In this document: positions 22,091 through 33,559 of the stretch, one piece after another
Position numbering within the stretch: the first letter of the stretch is position 1
Layout of the letters: every line of letters starts with the position of its first letter
Source: Arsenophonus sp052174535
GTDB taxonomy: Bacteria > Pseudomonadota > Gammaproteobacteria > Enterobacterales > Enterobacteriaceae
Assembly (NCBI GenBank): GCA_052174535.1
Contig: JBQMRQ010000026.1
Span: forward strand, 1 to 64,000
Direction of reading: 5' to 3'
Length of the DNA stretch: 64,000 nucleotides
Program-made: the position numbers and the translations under genes
Notes under the pieces: generated by a model
The model's database searches: none
What the model was told of the DNA's origin: nothing
What the model saw: the letters and a program-made list of their open reading frames with translations, nothing else

Positions 22091-22944
22091 TAAAAATATT
22101 AATATATTAACTAGGATTGAAAAATTCTGATTATATTAATAATTTATATTAGTGTACTTTAATCCCATTATCTATCTTTATTTTAATAAGTTTTATCGCT
22201 GATTATTATTTTCATTCACTAGTAAAAATTTCCAAATATTTAGTAACTTTGAGTTAATTAACTATTTTATTAGTAAGTTTTCAACTTCTCGTTGATAATT
22301 ATTCTTATCGATAAAAAGTGCACTTAATAAACGTTATGAACTTTTACATCTTAAAATATCTAATATATGGTTATACTTGGATAGGATTTTATTTATAATC
22401 CTAATTAATTACGAAGCGTCAGCTATTATTAATAATAGCATAGATAGAATGACGAAATAATTACCTCTATTCTCAATATTCAAAAGTTAGATTAATTTTT
22501 ACTGACGAGCTCAGTAATAATTTATTAAACAATGCTAAAGTTGCAGTTTAACTCATGCTATCATTAAGGTTCCAAAAACAGATATTTTATATTAATCAAA
22601 GCTAGAAATCCAAAATAACTTCTCAAAGTAGAAAATTGTTGATCGACAAATCTTTTCTTCTATTACTGATCTCAGCTAACCATATAGCACAGACTGAATA
22701 TATTCATTTCTGTAAATATACATCCTATTACTGTACCTACTAATTAACTTATCATTACTTCATGTCATTATAACCTTTGGGAAAATTCTTCTTATCGATT
22801 TACTTTTCCTACTCAGAACGCATTTAGTATGAATTTATTTACTTAAAATAACAGTTAATAAAAATTAATAATATCTAATATTTAATGCTTAGTTTTAATC
22901 TAGTAACTATAGATAGTTTAAAAACTGGTGATATCAAGATAATT
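22091..22944. other. Unrecognised eroded sequence downstream of kdsB
   Basis: E. coli has ycbJ here. I could not align this stretch to it. There is no credible gene, and the frame at 22885-23091 is an antisense shadow of kdsB. Confidence 0.4.
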
Positions 22945-23709
22945 TTAAGTAGAAAAAAAAACTTCTCGAACAGCATCGAGATCCTGTTGATTATCAATAC
23001 CAGGCCTTGGTGTTTTAACTGCTATGGCAACATGAATTTTATTGCCATACCACAATACACGCAACTGCTCAAGCATTTCTATAGTTTCTAACGAACTTAT
23101 CGGCCATCCGATATAACGACGAATAAAACTAGCTCGATAAGCATAAATACCAATATGACGTAAAAAATTCTGGTTAATTTTTACTTTACTAATTGCAAAA
23201 TTATCACGTTCCCATGGAATAGCAGCTCTAGAAAAATATAAGGCGTTACTCTGTTTATCCGTCACGACTTTTACAATAGCGGGATCAAATACTTCATGAG
23301 GATCATTTATTGGTGTCGCTAATGTTGCCATATCGACGTTATTTAGTATAAGATTACTAGCTAACTGATTAATTATCTCCGGTGGAATTAAAGGTTCATC
23401 ACCTTGAACATTAATAATAATTTCTTTATCAGAAAATTTATATTTTTCAATAACTTCTGCTAATCTTTCAGTCCCTGATTGATGTGAAACATTAGTCATA
23501 CAGACTTCACCATTTGCCGCTTTCACCACATCAAATACTGCCTGATGATCAGTCGCTACAATAACGCGCGTAGCATCTGACATTAGCGCTCTTTCCATTA
23601 CTCTAATAATCATAGGTTTTCCATGAATATCAGCTAACAACTTACCTGGTAAACGATTAGAAGCAAAACGCGCAGGAATAATAACTGTGAATATATTATT
23701 TTTCTTCAT
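22945..23709 (-). CDS. kdsB: CMP-KDO synthetase (3-deoxy-manno-octulosonate cytidylyltransferase)
   Basis: KdsB activates KDO with CTP in the cytosol, for the inner core of lipopolysaccharide. It has 254 residues (E. coli 248). The N-terminal nucleotide-binding motif IIPARFASNRLPGK is at 10-23, followed by GKPMI. HQSGTERLAE and INVQGDEPLIPP are intact, as are PWERD, FLRHIGIYAYR and ETIEMLEQLRVLW. It overlaps the end of ycaR by 14 bases, so translation is probably coupled; no good ribosome site of its own is visible. The pair ycaR-kdsB is conserved across enterobacteria. Confidence 0.96.
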   Translation of the reverse strand: MKKNNIFTVIIPARFASNRLPGKLLADIHGKPMIIRVMERALMSDATRVIVATDHQAVFDVVKAANGEVCMTNVSHQSGTERLAEVIEKYKFSDKEIIINVQGDEPLIPPEIINQLASNLILNNVDMATLATPINDPHEVFDPAIVKVVTDKQSNALYFSRAAIPWERDNFAISKVKINQNFLRHIGIYAYRASFIRRYIGWPISSLETIEMLEQLRVLWYGNKIHVAIAVKTPRPGIDNQQDLDAVREVFFST

Positions 23710-23875
23710 CTAAAAGTAACTCACGAGCTTGTTCTTTTAATAGAACCGGTATGTTATTACGAACAGGATAAGCAAGATGATCGAATTTACAGATAAGTTC
23801 TAAATTTTGTTTATCATAAACTAATTTTCCATGGCAAATAGGGCAAGCAATGATATCAAGTAGACGGTAATCCAT
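23696..23875 (-). CDS. ycaR: Trm112-family zinc-ribbon-like protein YcaR
   Basis: This small 59-residue protein of the UPF0434/Trm112 type is found beside kdsB in enterobacteria. A CPIC motif lies at 11-14 and a further cysteine in ELICK; PVRNNIPVLL closes the domain. The longer open frame begins at a TTG (23890), but the ATG at 23875 has GAGGA five bases upstream and matches the E. coli start (MDHRLL). Its precise role is unknown; Trm112 homologues act as small partner proteins of methyltransferases. Upstream lpxK and ycaQ of the ancestral cluster are absent. Confidence 0.93.
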   Translation of the reverse strand: MDYRLLDIIACPICHGKLVYDKQNLELICKFDHLAYPVRNNIPVLLKEQARELLLDEEK

Positions 23876-24421
23876 GATATTCCTCATCAAAACATAATTT
23901 AAAATAAAACTAGAATAGCATAAGCATCCATCATCGTTAACTTTATTATCTGCTATAATATGTATTTATTAGTAATCTGATAAATTGACAGAAAATAGTA
24001 ATCTAAAATTCATAAGCTATAACATAAGCAACAGCTTAATATCCATAAGCATTACACGCGTAACTAAAATTTAATACAATAACCTTCTTAAGCTATTTAT
24101 TTTTACTGTTCGTAATGGTTTGATGATTAAGATAGATATCTTGACTTTCATTGATAAGGAAGATAATCTATAATCCTATTTCACATTAAACTATTTTACG
24201 CGACCCATTTATAATGGAAATATCATAATAAAACTTCTTTTGTCTACTTTAGATAGTAGACAAATTTTTAGTAGACAAATTTTATTTTTTCCTGTAGGGG
24301 TGGCTGGGAGCTTCCTCTACTGGCCTATTTCTTCCCCCTGTCTTTCTATTAAGCTTTTAATAGAAATCCCATTTTTCTTTCACTATATATTCTTACTATC
24401 AAAGTAGTAGCATTATATTAA
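23876..24421. other. Non-coding stretch upstream of ycaR-kdsB
   Basis: About 0.55 kb with no gene. It should hold the ycaR promoter, but I see no clear site. It contains a short inverted and tandem repeat (24241-24284) and a GC-richer patch at 24293-24345. Confidence 0.45.
24241..24284. repeat. Inverted and tandem repeat
   Basis: TGTCTACT and AGTAGACA form an 8-bp hairpin (24241-24262). The right arm starts a 15-bp unit, AGTAGACAAATTTT plus one base, present twice in tandem (24255-24284). No function is evident. Confidence 0.7.
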
Positions 24422-25141
24422 AAGCTATATTAGAAACATTACTAGTAGAAACTCCTTAACTACTACATGAAGGATTTTTGCTCTTCTATTAGAGAAGAGC
24501 TTGTTATAACAAAGCAAACAGTTATACAGGTGAAAGAGTATTTTTTACTCCCTGTTAACATAAAGATGCATGTCGTTATTAGTTGATTTTACGATTATCT
24601 ATCAGATAATATCAATGCATGCATTGAAGCAACTTATTTTACTTTATCTTGACTACTTGACTATATTATCACAGTGAATATGTTATCCGTTAAGGGTAAG
24701 CATTAACTAATTAGAATTACAGCGATATCATTATAAAATTTGCGATTATAGAAAAAGATTTAATAATCTTACTAGAAGTCCTCTGGCAAAACTACATCAT
24801 AAAGATAAATACTTTAGTTATCTGCAATATATATTTAATAACTTAATTTTACTGGAATCAGAAAAATAAAAGGCATTGATTTTAAAACAGCATTTAAATG
24901 ACAGCACTGCTTCCTTGCTTTAGCGTTGACAGCCAATATAAATATCTAAATACTACTGTTGAAGTCGACAAAATATTTTCTCTAAATTATTTAAAGAAAA
25001 AAGAGTTATTTTCGACATAGAAAAGTAGAAAACGCGAGAGGATTAAGGAGATAAAAGGAAAAACGAATCGCACTCTTAATTGTACAAGATAGAAAAAGAT
25101 CATGTGAATAATAAGATTTTTTAAAATTTAATGTCAAAGTG
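24422..25141 (+). mobile_element. IS1595-family relic 3 (5' part)
   Basis: It begins with a worn terminal repeat (gctatattagaaac). Near 24792-24820 forward reading gives HHKDKYFSYL. Near 25030-25070 there is the same lysine/arginine-rich block as in relics 2 and 6. It stops where IS256 copy C begins. I could not find its 3' remainder beyond 26440. Confidence 0.65.
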
Positions 25142-26440
25142 AGTTATCAGTAAGTCTAATGTATGATACGATTAGGATATCGCTTCATTATGATATTTTA
25201 TAAATCTATTCTTCATTTTTGAATTGTATGTTATTTACTACAAGAGAGTTAAAAGCTTAAATCTGCTTAACACTACTTAGCAGATTCTAGTTTATTTTAG
25301 TAGATATAGTAGATGGAGACAGTTTAATACCATAAAAGAGTTGCTTTTCTTAAACTACAGTGTTTCGACATCGGCTTCATATCCTCACTTCTGACAAGCT
25401 GATTCAACCAGATTTGTTGTTCTTAGACACAAATACACTTAATTGGAAGGCATAGATACCAGCTGTTCTTCTTGATATTTTCTAGTTTCTTCATCGCTGA
25501 AAATACACTTCCCTGATAACCTGCCTAACAAAGTATCAAAAGCTTTTTAGCGACATCGTGAGTCTCTGTTAACCAGATTTGCCGCAGCTCACTCTTAACT
25601 TTTGATTACATACCTTTAGATAGTGAAAGGCAATATATTAGCTATCTTGCGTACTACCCAAATGGCGTTGAGTGTGTGGTGTCTGGACATATTTTTGCTG
25701 TTACATTGAAAACCAAGGGTAAATTTTACGTAGCAAATTCGAGAGATATGATTAAGCTAGACACTTGCAAAGGATTAAAAATTAAACCCAGTGCGCTTCT
25801 AACTTTTAATAATCATTTCGACTGCAATGAGCTCTTATATATTTATATAAGTTTACGTGATAAAATGAGCAGCAGGTAAAGACGATTATCTTTCCTAATA
25901 GAATAACATATGCATTTCTATAAGAAATAAACGTAACTCGTATCACTTAAATCACACAGGCACCCGTTGCCTACGCTCTTTAAGCCATTACTATTTAGTC
26001 TTTTTTGATGTGGCTCTTGAAACGAGAGATCATGTGCCTTCATAGAGAAGCTCATAGCTTTGTAAAAATCACCAATATAGATGCTTTTCCGTTAAGCCAT
26101 GATAGAAATTCTTTAACGTTTTTTGTACGTTTTAGATAAGATGATGATGCAACGAGCTGTTGAGGCATATTTCGTTACCGTTGTATAATAAGCTCGATAT
26201 TGAGCATTTTAATCTCAATATAGCCAATATCTACCTGTACAAGTTTACTGTAGAAAATAAGAATTACTGACAACAGCTATGCTATCAGATAGCTGTCAAT
26301 ATTACGGATGAGTTTATGAAATGGATTATGGTAATATCTAATTTCGTAGATATATCCTAGTGGGTAGATTTCATGGCATATCATCTCTTTTTTGTTATAA
26401 TCATTCATGAAATTAATTTAGGATAGATGTCAGCATTTTA
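25142..26440 (-). mobile_element. IS256-family transposase relic, copy C
   Basis: This is the reverse complement of copies A, B, D, E and F. It begins with the complement of the shared 3' end (gttatcagtaagtctaatgtat) and ends with the complement of the 5' region (catatcatctc...). It abuts or interrupts IS1595 relic 3. Open frames such as 25676-25879 run antisense to the old transposase and are not genes. Confidence 0.75.
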
Positions 26441-27114
26441 AAAATTTTATACATCAGAAATGATGTATAACTTTTTATATGCTAAATCAATATTTTTATG
26501 ATGAACTTAAAGGTGAATTACTTTTTATTTAGGTAATGAGAAAAGAAATAGAATGGTAAAATATCAAGTTTAGTACTATGCTATTAGCATATTTGCCTCA
26601 TTGAAATTCTCTCAGTTAAATTACCACGCTTCTGTCTCCGACATAGATCTGGTTGTTATGTCTTTAAATATAGGTATACAATTAAAAATCAGTGGTTATA
26701 TACTCAAAATTTAGTTAAATTGATAATAACTGGTTAAGGATTTTTTTGTCTTTATAATTTTAGCCGACGAAGATAACGTCAAGTAAAATTCATGATATAG
26801 AAAATATCTTAAAGTTATAAATAACCTTAAAACTTTAGCTAATAATTCAGCAAAAATAACGTTCAGAAAGTACCTTATTGAGCAAAGACAGCTCTTAGAG
26901 GCCTTGAAATAACCATAGCAAATGTTATGACAATACCCGTCAAGAAAGTAATTGACTTACAACTTTATAAATGATTATATTTGGTATATATACTAAAAAA
27001 TAAGGATTGATATTATCAAATTTATTTAAAAAAAAGCTACTTGCTATCGCATATTATTGCTGTTAATAAAGAACATAAAATAAATTTTTAATATTAAGCG
27101 AGTTATTTCAATTT
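26441..27114. other. Unrecognised eroded sequence
   Basis: About 0.67 kb between two IS256 relics. A short readable stretch near 26790-26900 (INNLKTLANNSAK...) suggests old coding DNA but matches no family I know. Confidence 0.35.
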
Positions 27115-28430
27115 TTTGTGTATAGGGTTTATGGGATGATGATGTGTATCTTGCTGATTGATTTTCATGAATGCTCTCAATAAAAAGAGATGATATGCTA
27201 TGAAAAGCCTACCCTAGAGACAGATATTGTAAAACACAATATTACTTTTGTTCTCTTAATATGATCTCATCCGTAACAATTATTGCCACCGAAAACCATA
27301 TAAACTAATATTGTGGAGATATTGAAATTAAAATATCTAAGGCCCAGGGATCGTATCAGTAACAGAAAATACCTTCAGCACCTAATTGCTACCAACTTAT
27401 CTAAAGCGTCTAAAATCAGCGAAAAGTTGCTACCCATGGATCTATACCCTCCTCTTTTTTTACAAGGAAGAATGGATTATCTACCAGTGATTTTCATGGT
27501 TCTGAAGTCGCTTTTCTGTGAAAAGCAGATACTCTCTCTGGTAGTAAGATCAGCAGACTGAATAGCAATAACTTGAATAGAACAAGCAATAAGTAGGCTG
27601 CGTGATTTAAACGATACGCGTTACGTTTATTTTTAATGAAAGGCATATACTGTTCTTCTGTCAGAACAGCTGATCGTCTTTACCTGCTGGTTAAAGCGAG
27701 TACACTGCATGGATGATAAGGGATCGTTTCGATCGAATATGCTTATCGAGAGTTAAAAGCAATCTGAACCAAACTTGTAGATGGACGTAAGAGTATAACT
27801 TAAACGTATCTTCTATAAGCTTTGAACGGGTAAAGAGAGGAGAGACGGGGTACTTGATTTTTTGAATGCAATGGAAAAAATATTCCTGAACGCGCAGTAT
27901 TAATGTTATTAGGTAGCTAAAATAGCTGATGTGTTAACTTTTCTCCTAAAAGTAGCAACTTAAAGGCTAAAGGTGAGTTGCAAGAAGGTATGGTTAGCAC
28001 CTAGAGCTATTATTATGCCGATAATAAATCCCTTTATGTTTTTGTTGGTAAGGTTTTCAGTGTATTCTATAGCGATAAAGAAGCTGCAGAAAGATTGAGA
28101 ATAACAGCTGGGATTCTACAATTCTTCCTAAATACACTAAGTATCAATTAAAAATAAAAATGATGAATTTGATTGAATCGGCTTTTGCGTGATAGTGAGG
28201 CTACAAAGGCGACGCAAAAGTACTGTAGTTCAAGAAAAACAACTATTTCAATGGTATTTAAGCTATCTCTATCTTTTCAGAATAGCAGAAGAAGCGGGAC
28301 CTAAAGAAATTTTAATTTATTTCATCCATAACAATAAACAACGTTCGATTCAATCATGGAGAACATATTATCTGAAGCATCAAAGCGGAATGTAGTCTGA
28401 TCGATATACACTAGATTTTCTAATAACTCA
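27115..28430 (+). mobile_element. IS256-family transposase relic, copy D
   Basis: It contains the family-specific string gatacgcgttacgtttatt near 27615, encoding DTRYVY, and degenerate pieces of the other transposase motifs in the same order as copy A. The end ctagattttctaataactc (28412-28430) matches the shared 3' end. It has no long frame. A CTAGAA tandem repeat begins nine bases later. Confidence 0.78.
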
Positions 28431-28438
28431 AACATAAT

Positions 28439-28474
28439 CTAGAACTAGAACTAGAACTAGAACTAGAACTAGAA
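28439..28474. repeat. CTAGAA hexanucleotide tandem repeat (six exact copies)
   Basis: Six perfect head-to-tail copies of CTAGAA lie between an IS256 relic and agp, about 180 bases before the agp start. Perfect copies in otherwise eroded DNA imply a recent slippage expansion. Confidence 0.97.
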
Positions 28475-28656
28475 GATATATATATTGTAAAATATCATTA
28501 TTGTATCTTTTAATTAATAAAAGTTAACAAATTTTCTTAAAAGCTAGCAAAAGTCAGAATTTTATCGTAAATGAAATTTATTTTTAATTGACTACATCTA
28601 GATAAAATCTTATATAATAAGAAAATTATAATAAATTTTAACAGGAGCGTTAAAAA

Positions 28657-29898
28657 ATGAAAAAAAAACTAATGATATGCCTTCTTTGCATTTTGATATC
28701 ACCAGTAGGTTTTTCATTAGAAAAACTTCAAGATTATGAATTAACTCAGGTATTAATTTTAAGTAGGCATAATTTAAGAGCACCAATAGTATATAAGGAT
28801 ATATTAACACGTGCAACAAATAAACTTTGGCCTATTTGGCATACTAAAGATGCAAATCTTACGACTAAAGGTGAGCAGTTAGAGATTTATATGGGAAACT
28901 ATTTTAAATATTGGTTTCATAGGGTAGGCCTATTGCGCAGAAATCAATGTCCAGACTCAAATAATGTTTATATTTATGCAAATAATCAACAACGCACTAT
29001 TGCTACAGCTCAATCTTTTATTAGAGGCGCATTTCCTGATTGCTCAGTTAAAGCTTTTTATCGCTCAGATATGAGCGAAGGAAAGTTTGATCCTATTTTT
29101 GATCCAGTTGTCACTGACAATAGTGCAGAATTTAAACGACAAGCCACAAACGCTATGACAGAAAAATTAGCACATTTAGATTTGGCTGAAGCTTATAAAC
29201 AAATTTCAACGATACTGGACTTTAAGAATTCACCGCTGTGTAAAAAAGATAAGTTGTGCGATCTGGTTAGTTCCCCTAATACGATCATCATTAATCCCGA
29301 TAAACAACCCGTTGTGTTTGGGCCGTTAGGATTAACAACAAATATTGTAGATATATTTGATCTGCAATATTACGAAGGGTTTGCTACAAAAGATGTAGCA
29401 TGGGGAACTATTAATACACCAGAACAATGGAAAACACTTAATAAAATTAAAAATAGCTATTATTCAGTTGCATTTAGAACTAAAATTATTGCTAAGAATG
29501 TAGCTAAGCCTTTATTAAATTATATTAACTTACATTTTGTTAACCAAACTAATAAAGAAAAGTCAAAATTACTTATTATGTTTGGTCATGATTCAAATAT
29601 TGCGTCAGTCATGTCTGCTTTAGATTTCGCCCCTTATCAATTGCCTGAACAATATGAACATACGCCAATTGGTGGAAAATTAGTGTTTCAGCGTTGGCAT
29701 AATAAGAAAACTAACAAAGATTATCTAAAAATTGAATATATTTATCAGTCAGCAAATCAATTACGAGATAAGACGCCATTAACATTGAATAACCCACCTA
29801 AACAGGTAACTTTATCGCTTCAAAATTGCCCAATTAATGAAAATAACTTATGCAACTGGGATGATTTTGAAAAAGGCATGCAAGAAGCTTTAAATTAA
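28657..29898 (+). CDS. agp: Periplasmic glucose-1-phosphatase Agp
   Basis: This histidine acid phosphatase frees glucose from glucose-1-phosphate in the periplasm, and acts on some inositol phosphates. It has 413 residues, the same as E. coli. The signal peptide is about 1-20 (MKKKLMICLLCILISPVGFS). The catalytic motif is SRHNLRAP with His38, a family variant of RHGxRxP, and the proton donor pair is GHDSN (His311-Asp312). Cysteines at 98, 129, 195 and 201 fit disulfides. AGGAG lies about nine bases before the ATG. It stands alone between IS256 relics; its usual neighbours yccJ and wrbA are missing. It is an unusual gene to keep in a reduced symbiont. Confidence 0.95.
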   Translation: MKKKLMICLLCILISPVGFSLEKLQDYELTQVLILSRHNLRAPIVYKDILTRATNKLWPIWHTKDANLTTKGEQLEIYMGNYFKYWFHRVGLLRRNQCPDSNNVYIYANNQQRTIATAQSFIRGAFPDCSVKAFYRSDMSEGKFDPIFDPVVTDNSAEFKRQATNAMTEKLAHLDLAEAYKQISTILDFKNSPLCKKDKLCDLVSSPNTIIINPDKQPVVFGPLGLTTNIVDIFDLQYYEGFATKDVAWGTINTPEQWKTLNKIKNSYYSVAFRTKIIAKNVAKPLLNYINLHFVNQTNKEKSKLLIMFGHDSNIASVMSALDFAPYQLPEQYEHTPIGGKLVFQRWHNKKTNKDYLKIEYIYQSANQLRDKTPLTLNNPPKQVTLSLQNCPINENNLCNWDDFEKGMQEALN

Positions 29899-29931
29899 AA
29901 AAAGTTAATATTGATTAAATTAAATAAAAAG

Positions 29932-29956
29932 CAGCGTGAAGTTAACGCTGTTTTTT
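29932..29956 (+). terminator. agp rho-independent terminator
   Basis: CAGCGT, loop of seven, ACGCTG, followed by six T. It lies 34 bases after the agp stop. Confidence 0.85.
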
Positions 29957-30059
29957 ATTAATATTCACTTTTGTGGTGAATATTTTTATAGTCATTTTTA
30001 GCAAAAAAATAATTTTCTAACTAAATTGCACTTAACCTGTTAAAAGTAAATTAAGTTTA

Positions 30060-31480
30060 TATTTCTAGTGTTGTAGTTTCCTGAAGAGGAGATACTGGTA
30101 TATCAAACCTGCGAATTAATTTCGGTGAATCATCTCAATAATATAGAAATGATATGGCGTAAAAGTTTATCCTACAGATAGATGCAAAACTAGAGATTAC
30201 CTCTAATCTCTTATATGAACGCATCTGTAAGTAATAATGGAATGACAAACGCTGATTAGATATTGTACTATTAAGGCAAAATTTTGAAGCCATCTTACTA
30301 ACAAATACTGAATGACCCTTATGGACGACATAACAGTTATTTACCACGTGAACCATTATAGACTTGTAATTGGTTACTGTTTATATTTAAAATGCCTAAA
30401 ATCAGGAATCGTATCGGTAACGAGATATAATTCAGTAGCTTATTACTACTGTCTTATCCAGAATTATAGAAAATGCAGAAGAATTGGTAACCATACCTGT
30501 ATACCTACGAATCATCTCCACTAATGATTTTTACGAAATTATTATGTCGATTCACGGTCAAAACACGTGATCTTTTTATTACTGCCTACCAGCAGACTGA
30601 AATAGTGATGGCCTTGAAGAGTAGCAACCAATAGTAGCTATGTGATTCAAGCGATACGCGTTACGTTTATTTTTTGGCGGAAAGCATATGCCGTTTTCTA
30701 TCAGAATAGCTGATCGCCTTTACCTGCCACTCATTATCAGCGACATATGATGGATGCTAAGGGAGGATCGTTACAGTATAAGATGCTTATCAATAGATAG
30801 AAAAACTTAGGCGAACTTCTTAATTGCCTGTAAGGCGGAGCTTAACAGTATTTACTAGACTTGTATACCTGAGATACAGTGCTTAGTTTTTTGGAATGCA
30901 ATGGCAAAGATATTTCTGGATATGCAGCAATCAATATTCTTAAGTGCATAAAATAGCTGATTCGCTAGATTCACTTCTAAAAGGTATGTAACCGGAAAGT
31001 TAAGTTGAGCTTCAACAGGAAGGTCTGGACTAGCAAAGAGATCGCGATACTGCTAATAAATCCTTTGATATTTTATTGGTAAGATTTTTAGCAAAGTATT
31101 CTGCAGCGATGAAAATCTGAAGTAAAGAGCAAGAAGAACGATTAAGATTCTACGATTTTTTGTCAGTGCACTAAAAATTAATACGATTTTTGTCAGTGCT
31201 TATCAATACACTGGAGATCAATAAGAATAAAAAATTCAATTGAATCTAATTTTGCGATAGTGAGGTTATGAACCTGACGCGTGCAAAGTTACTGTTGCTT
31301 AAAGAAACAACTCTTTCAATAGTATTTAAGCTGCTATCCATCTGCTTTAAAAAGCAGGAATTAGGTAATGAAATTTTACCTACTGACCATTCATGATAAC
31401 CGACATCCAATTTAAAAATGCATAATAGACTCATGAAGTATCAGAGTGTAGCTTGATCGCCATATACCAGATTTGCTAAT
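30060..31480 (+). mobile_element. IS256-family transposase relic, copy E
   Basis: It shares the gatacgcgttacgtttatt string near 30655 and the downstream order of worn transposase motifs, including the ATCCTTTGATATTTTATTGG block near 31058. It ends near ccatataccagatttgctaataac. A local duplication of about 25 bases (gatttttgtcagtgc, near 31155-31200) is present. It is inactive. Confidence 0.78.
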
Positions 31481-31562
31481 AACTATCAATTGATTAACAA
31501 AAAGCTTAGCTTATAATAGATAAGCCTAGTGACTAGTTTTATAACACAGCCCATGATTTTTC

Positions 31563-32507
31563 TTAATCGTGTATGTTATCAAGATCACCATAAAGCGATG
31601 GCATACCTATGGGTCTAGTTTTAAAGCGACGATGTAACCACATATATTGTTCAGGTGCTTCCATAATTTGTTTTTCAATTAGTTCATTCATAAAAACTGC
31701 AGTAGAAATTTCATCCTGCTGTACAAAGTTGATTATTGCAGGTTGAATGAGTAATTCATAACCCTTTGCATTAGCTAACCGCTTTGGGGTAAAAGGTATT
31801 ATGGCAGGATTAGTAAGTTTAGTTAGAATATGGGTACCTATGGTAGTAGCAGTATTTTTGACTGCAAAAAAAGGTACAAAAACACTTTTTCTTGGTCCGT
31901 AGTCATGATCTGGTGCATACCATAAGATTTCTCCTTGTTTAAGACTACGTATCATACCTTTTATATCTCTTCGATCAAGCATAAATTTATTAGAACGCAA
32001 TCGTCCTCGGATTTGCAACCAGTCCATTACCGGATTGTTATTTTGACGATATACACCAATACCAGGATTTAATATACCAAAGATACGAGCGCCTAATTCA
32101 AGCGTTAAAAAATGAATTCCTACTACAATGATCCCTTGTCCTGTCAGCTGAATTTTTTTAATATTTTTTTGTCCTTTAATTGTAAACCAACGTTGTACAC
32201 GTCTATCAGACCAGAACCATGCCATACCTGTCTCAAATAATCCCATACCAACTGATTCAAAATTTTTATTGATCATATGCTGGCGTTGCTGTGAACTCAT
32301 AATAGGAAAACAAAGTTCTAAATTACGTTTTACAATTTGTAGGCGTTTTTTTAAGAAGTATCTGGATAACCGTCCAAGGTAAGTTCCTAAGCAATAGATA
32401 ACTGGATAAGGTAGTAAAACTAGCAAATAAAGGAGGCCAATACCTAACCATGTTAGCCAATATTTGGGATGTAAATATAAAATTTTAAAAGGAGATATTT
32501 TTATCAT
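31563..32507 (-). CDS. lpxL: Lipid A lauroyl acyltransferase LpxL
   Basis: LpxL adds the secondary lauroyl chain to KDO2-lipid IVA at the inner membrane. It has 314 residues (E. coli 306). A hydrophobic anchor lies at about 18-40. The HX4E catalytic dyad is His132 and Glu137 in GIHFLTLELGAR. NFESVGMGLFETGMAWFW, DRRDIKGMI and YAPDHDYGPR are strongly LpxL-like rather than LpxP-like. The C-terminus has the usual APEQYMWLHRRFKTRP followed by a short extension. The start at 32507 aligns with E. coli but lacks a good ribosome site. An IS1595 relic begins only about 28 bases upstream, so the promoter must lie within it. Confidence 0.93.
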   Translation of the reverse strand: MIKISPFKILYLHPKYWLTWLGIGLLYLLVLLPYPVIYCLGTYLGRLSRYFLKKRLQIVKRNLELCFPIMSSQQRQHMINKNFESVGMGLFETGMAWFWSDRRVQRWFTIKGQKNIKKIQLTGQGIIVVGIHFLTLELGARIFGILNPGIGVYRQNNNPVMDWLQIRGRLRSNKFMLDRRDIKGMIRSLKQGEILWYAPDHDYGPRKSVFVPFFAVKNTATTIGTHILTKLTNPAIIPFTPKRLANAKGYELLIQPAIINFVQQDEISTAVFMNELIEKQIMEAPEQYMWLHRRFKTRPIGMPSLYGDLDNIHD

Positions 32508-32531
32508 CTAGGTTTTATTTAATTAGATTAA

Positions 32532-33559
32532 CATGGCTATTTTAGCAAAAGCTCTTACTTTTCTCGCAGAGCAATTTATATAGCTATATCTGTATTTCAA
32601 TTTTTATACTTTTAAACAATCTTCTCCAGCCTAAATAATTTAGTAAATAAAATGACCTTTACATCATTGAATTTTCTTACCTATTTTTTGATCAGTTGCT
32701 ATAACTGTTCATAATTTAAAACTAGAATTTCTTATCAATAACTCTCTAATTATCTAATCTTATTAGGAAATGATGACTAATTTATACTCTCTGAAAAGAT
32801 TTTATTATTTACCTCCATTTAAAGTAAGTATGAACCCTTATTGATAATCGTCTAAAAAACGCTAACACACTCCGGCATTAAACTCTTCAAGAATCTCATT
32901 GTTCATATGACCATTTTAATCTCAGGCGATCAAGATCGTGATTCGTTCTTTTCATTTATCTCCTTCTCTTCCATGTTTTCATCTTTTTCTATATGAAATA
33001 GAACGCTTCTTTTCATGGATTTAGAGAGGATATTTTATTAACTTCAACAAATAGCATTTAATGCACTTAAGTTGACTATTTCTGCTGAAACAAAGGAAGC
33101 AGGAGGAACACCCCATCTAACACTATTTAAAAAATTAATGCCTGTTTGTTTTGATGAATTTCATAAAGTCAAGATATTCAACATACATAGCAGATAACTA
33201 AATTATCTATCTTTCTGATATAGTTTCGCTAGAGGACTTTCAATAAATTATCAATCTTTTCGTGCAATCTGGAATTTATAACAATATTCCTCTAACTCTA
33301 ATCAATGTCCTCAGTGAATATTTATATTCACTGTAATAATATTGACAGGTTAGGAATAAATTAATTTAATACATGAATTAATATTATCTGAGAGAGATAG
33401 TTGACGAGCTAATTAATGAAATGCAGCTTTATTTAGTAGGGAGCGAGAAACGAATCTCTATATTTGCATGACTATTTACTTTTATGGTAAGCTATGGAGT
33501 GAAATCCTTCTTTTACAGTATAAAAGGTTTCTACTGATAACCTATTCTAACATAGCAAT
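32532..33559 (-). mobile_element. IS1595-family relic 4
   Basis: This is a nearly full-length relic of about 1.03 kb. The left terminus is ggctattttagcaaaagc and the right one is the complement (gataacctattctaacatagc). The interior is the reverse complement of relics 1-3. The 3' end of its transposase points at lpxL. The 90-codon frame at 33468-33740 overlaps its right end and has no support as a gene. Confidence 0.72.

Noticed and set aside
25676..25879. 67-codon forward frame
   Set aside because: It runs antisense through IS256 relic C, whose transposase remains read on the other strand.
28439..28474. CTAGAA array as a CRISPR or origin iteron
   Set aside because: The units are head-to-tail without spacers and far too short for iterons; simple slippage explains it.
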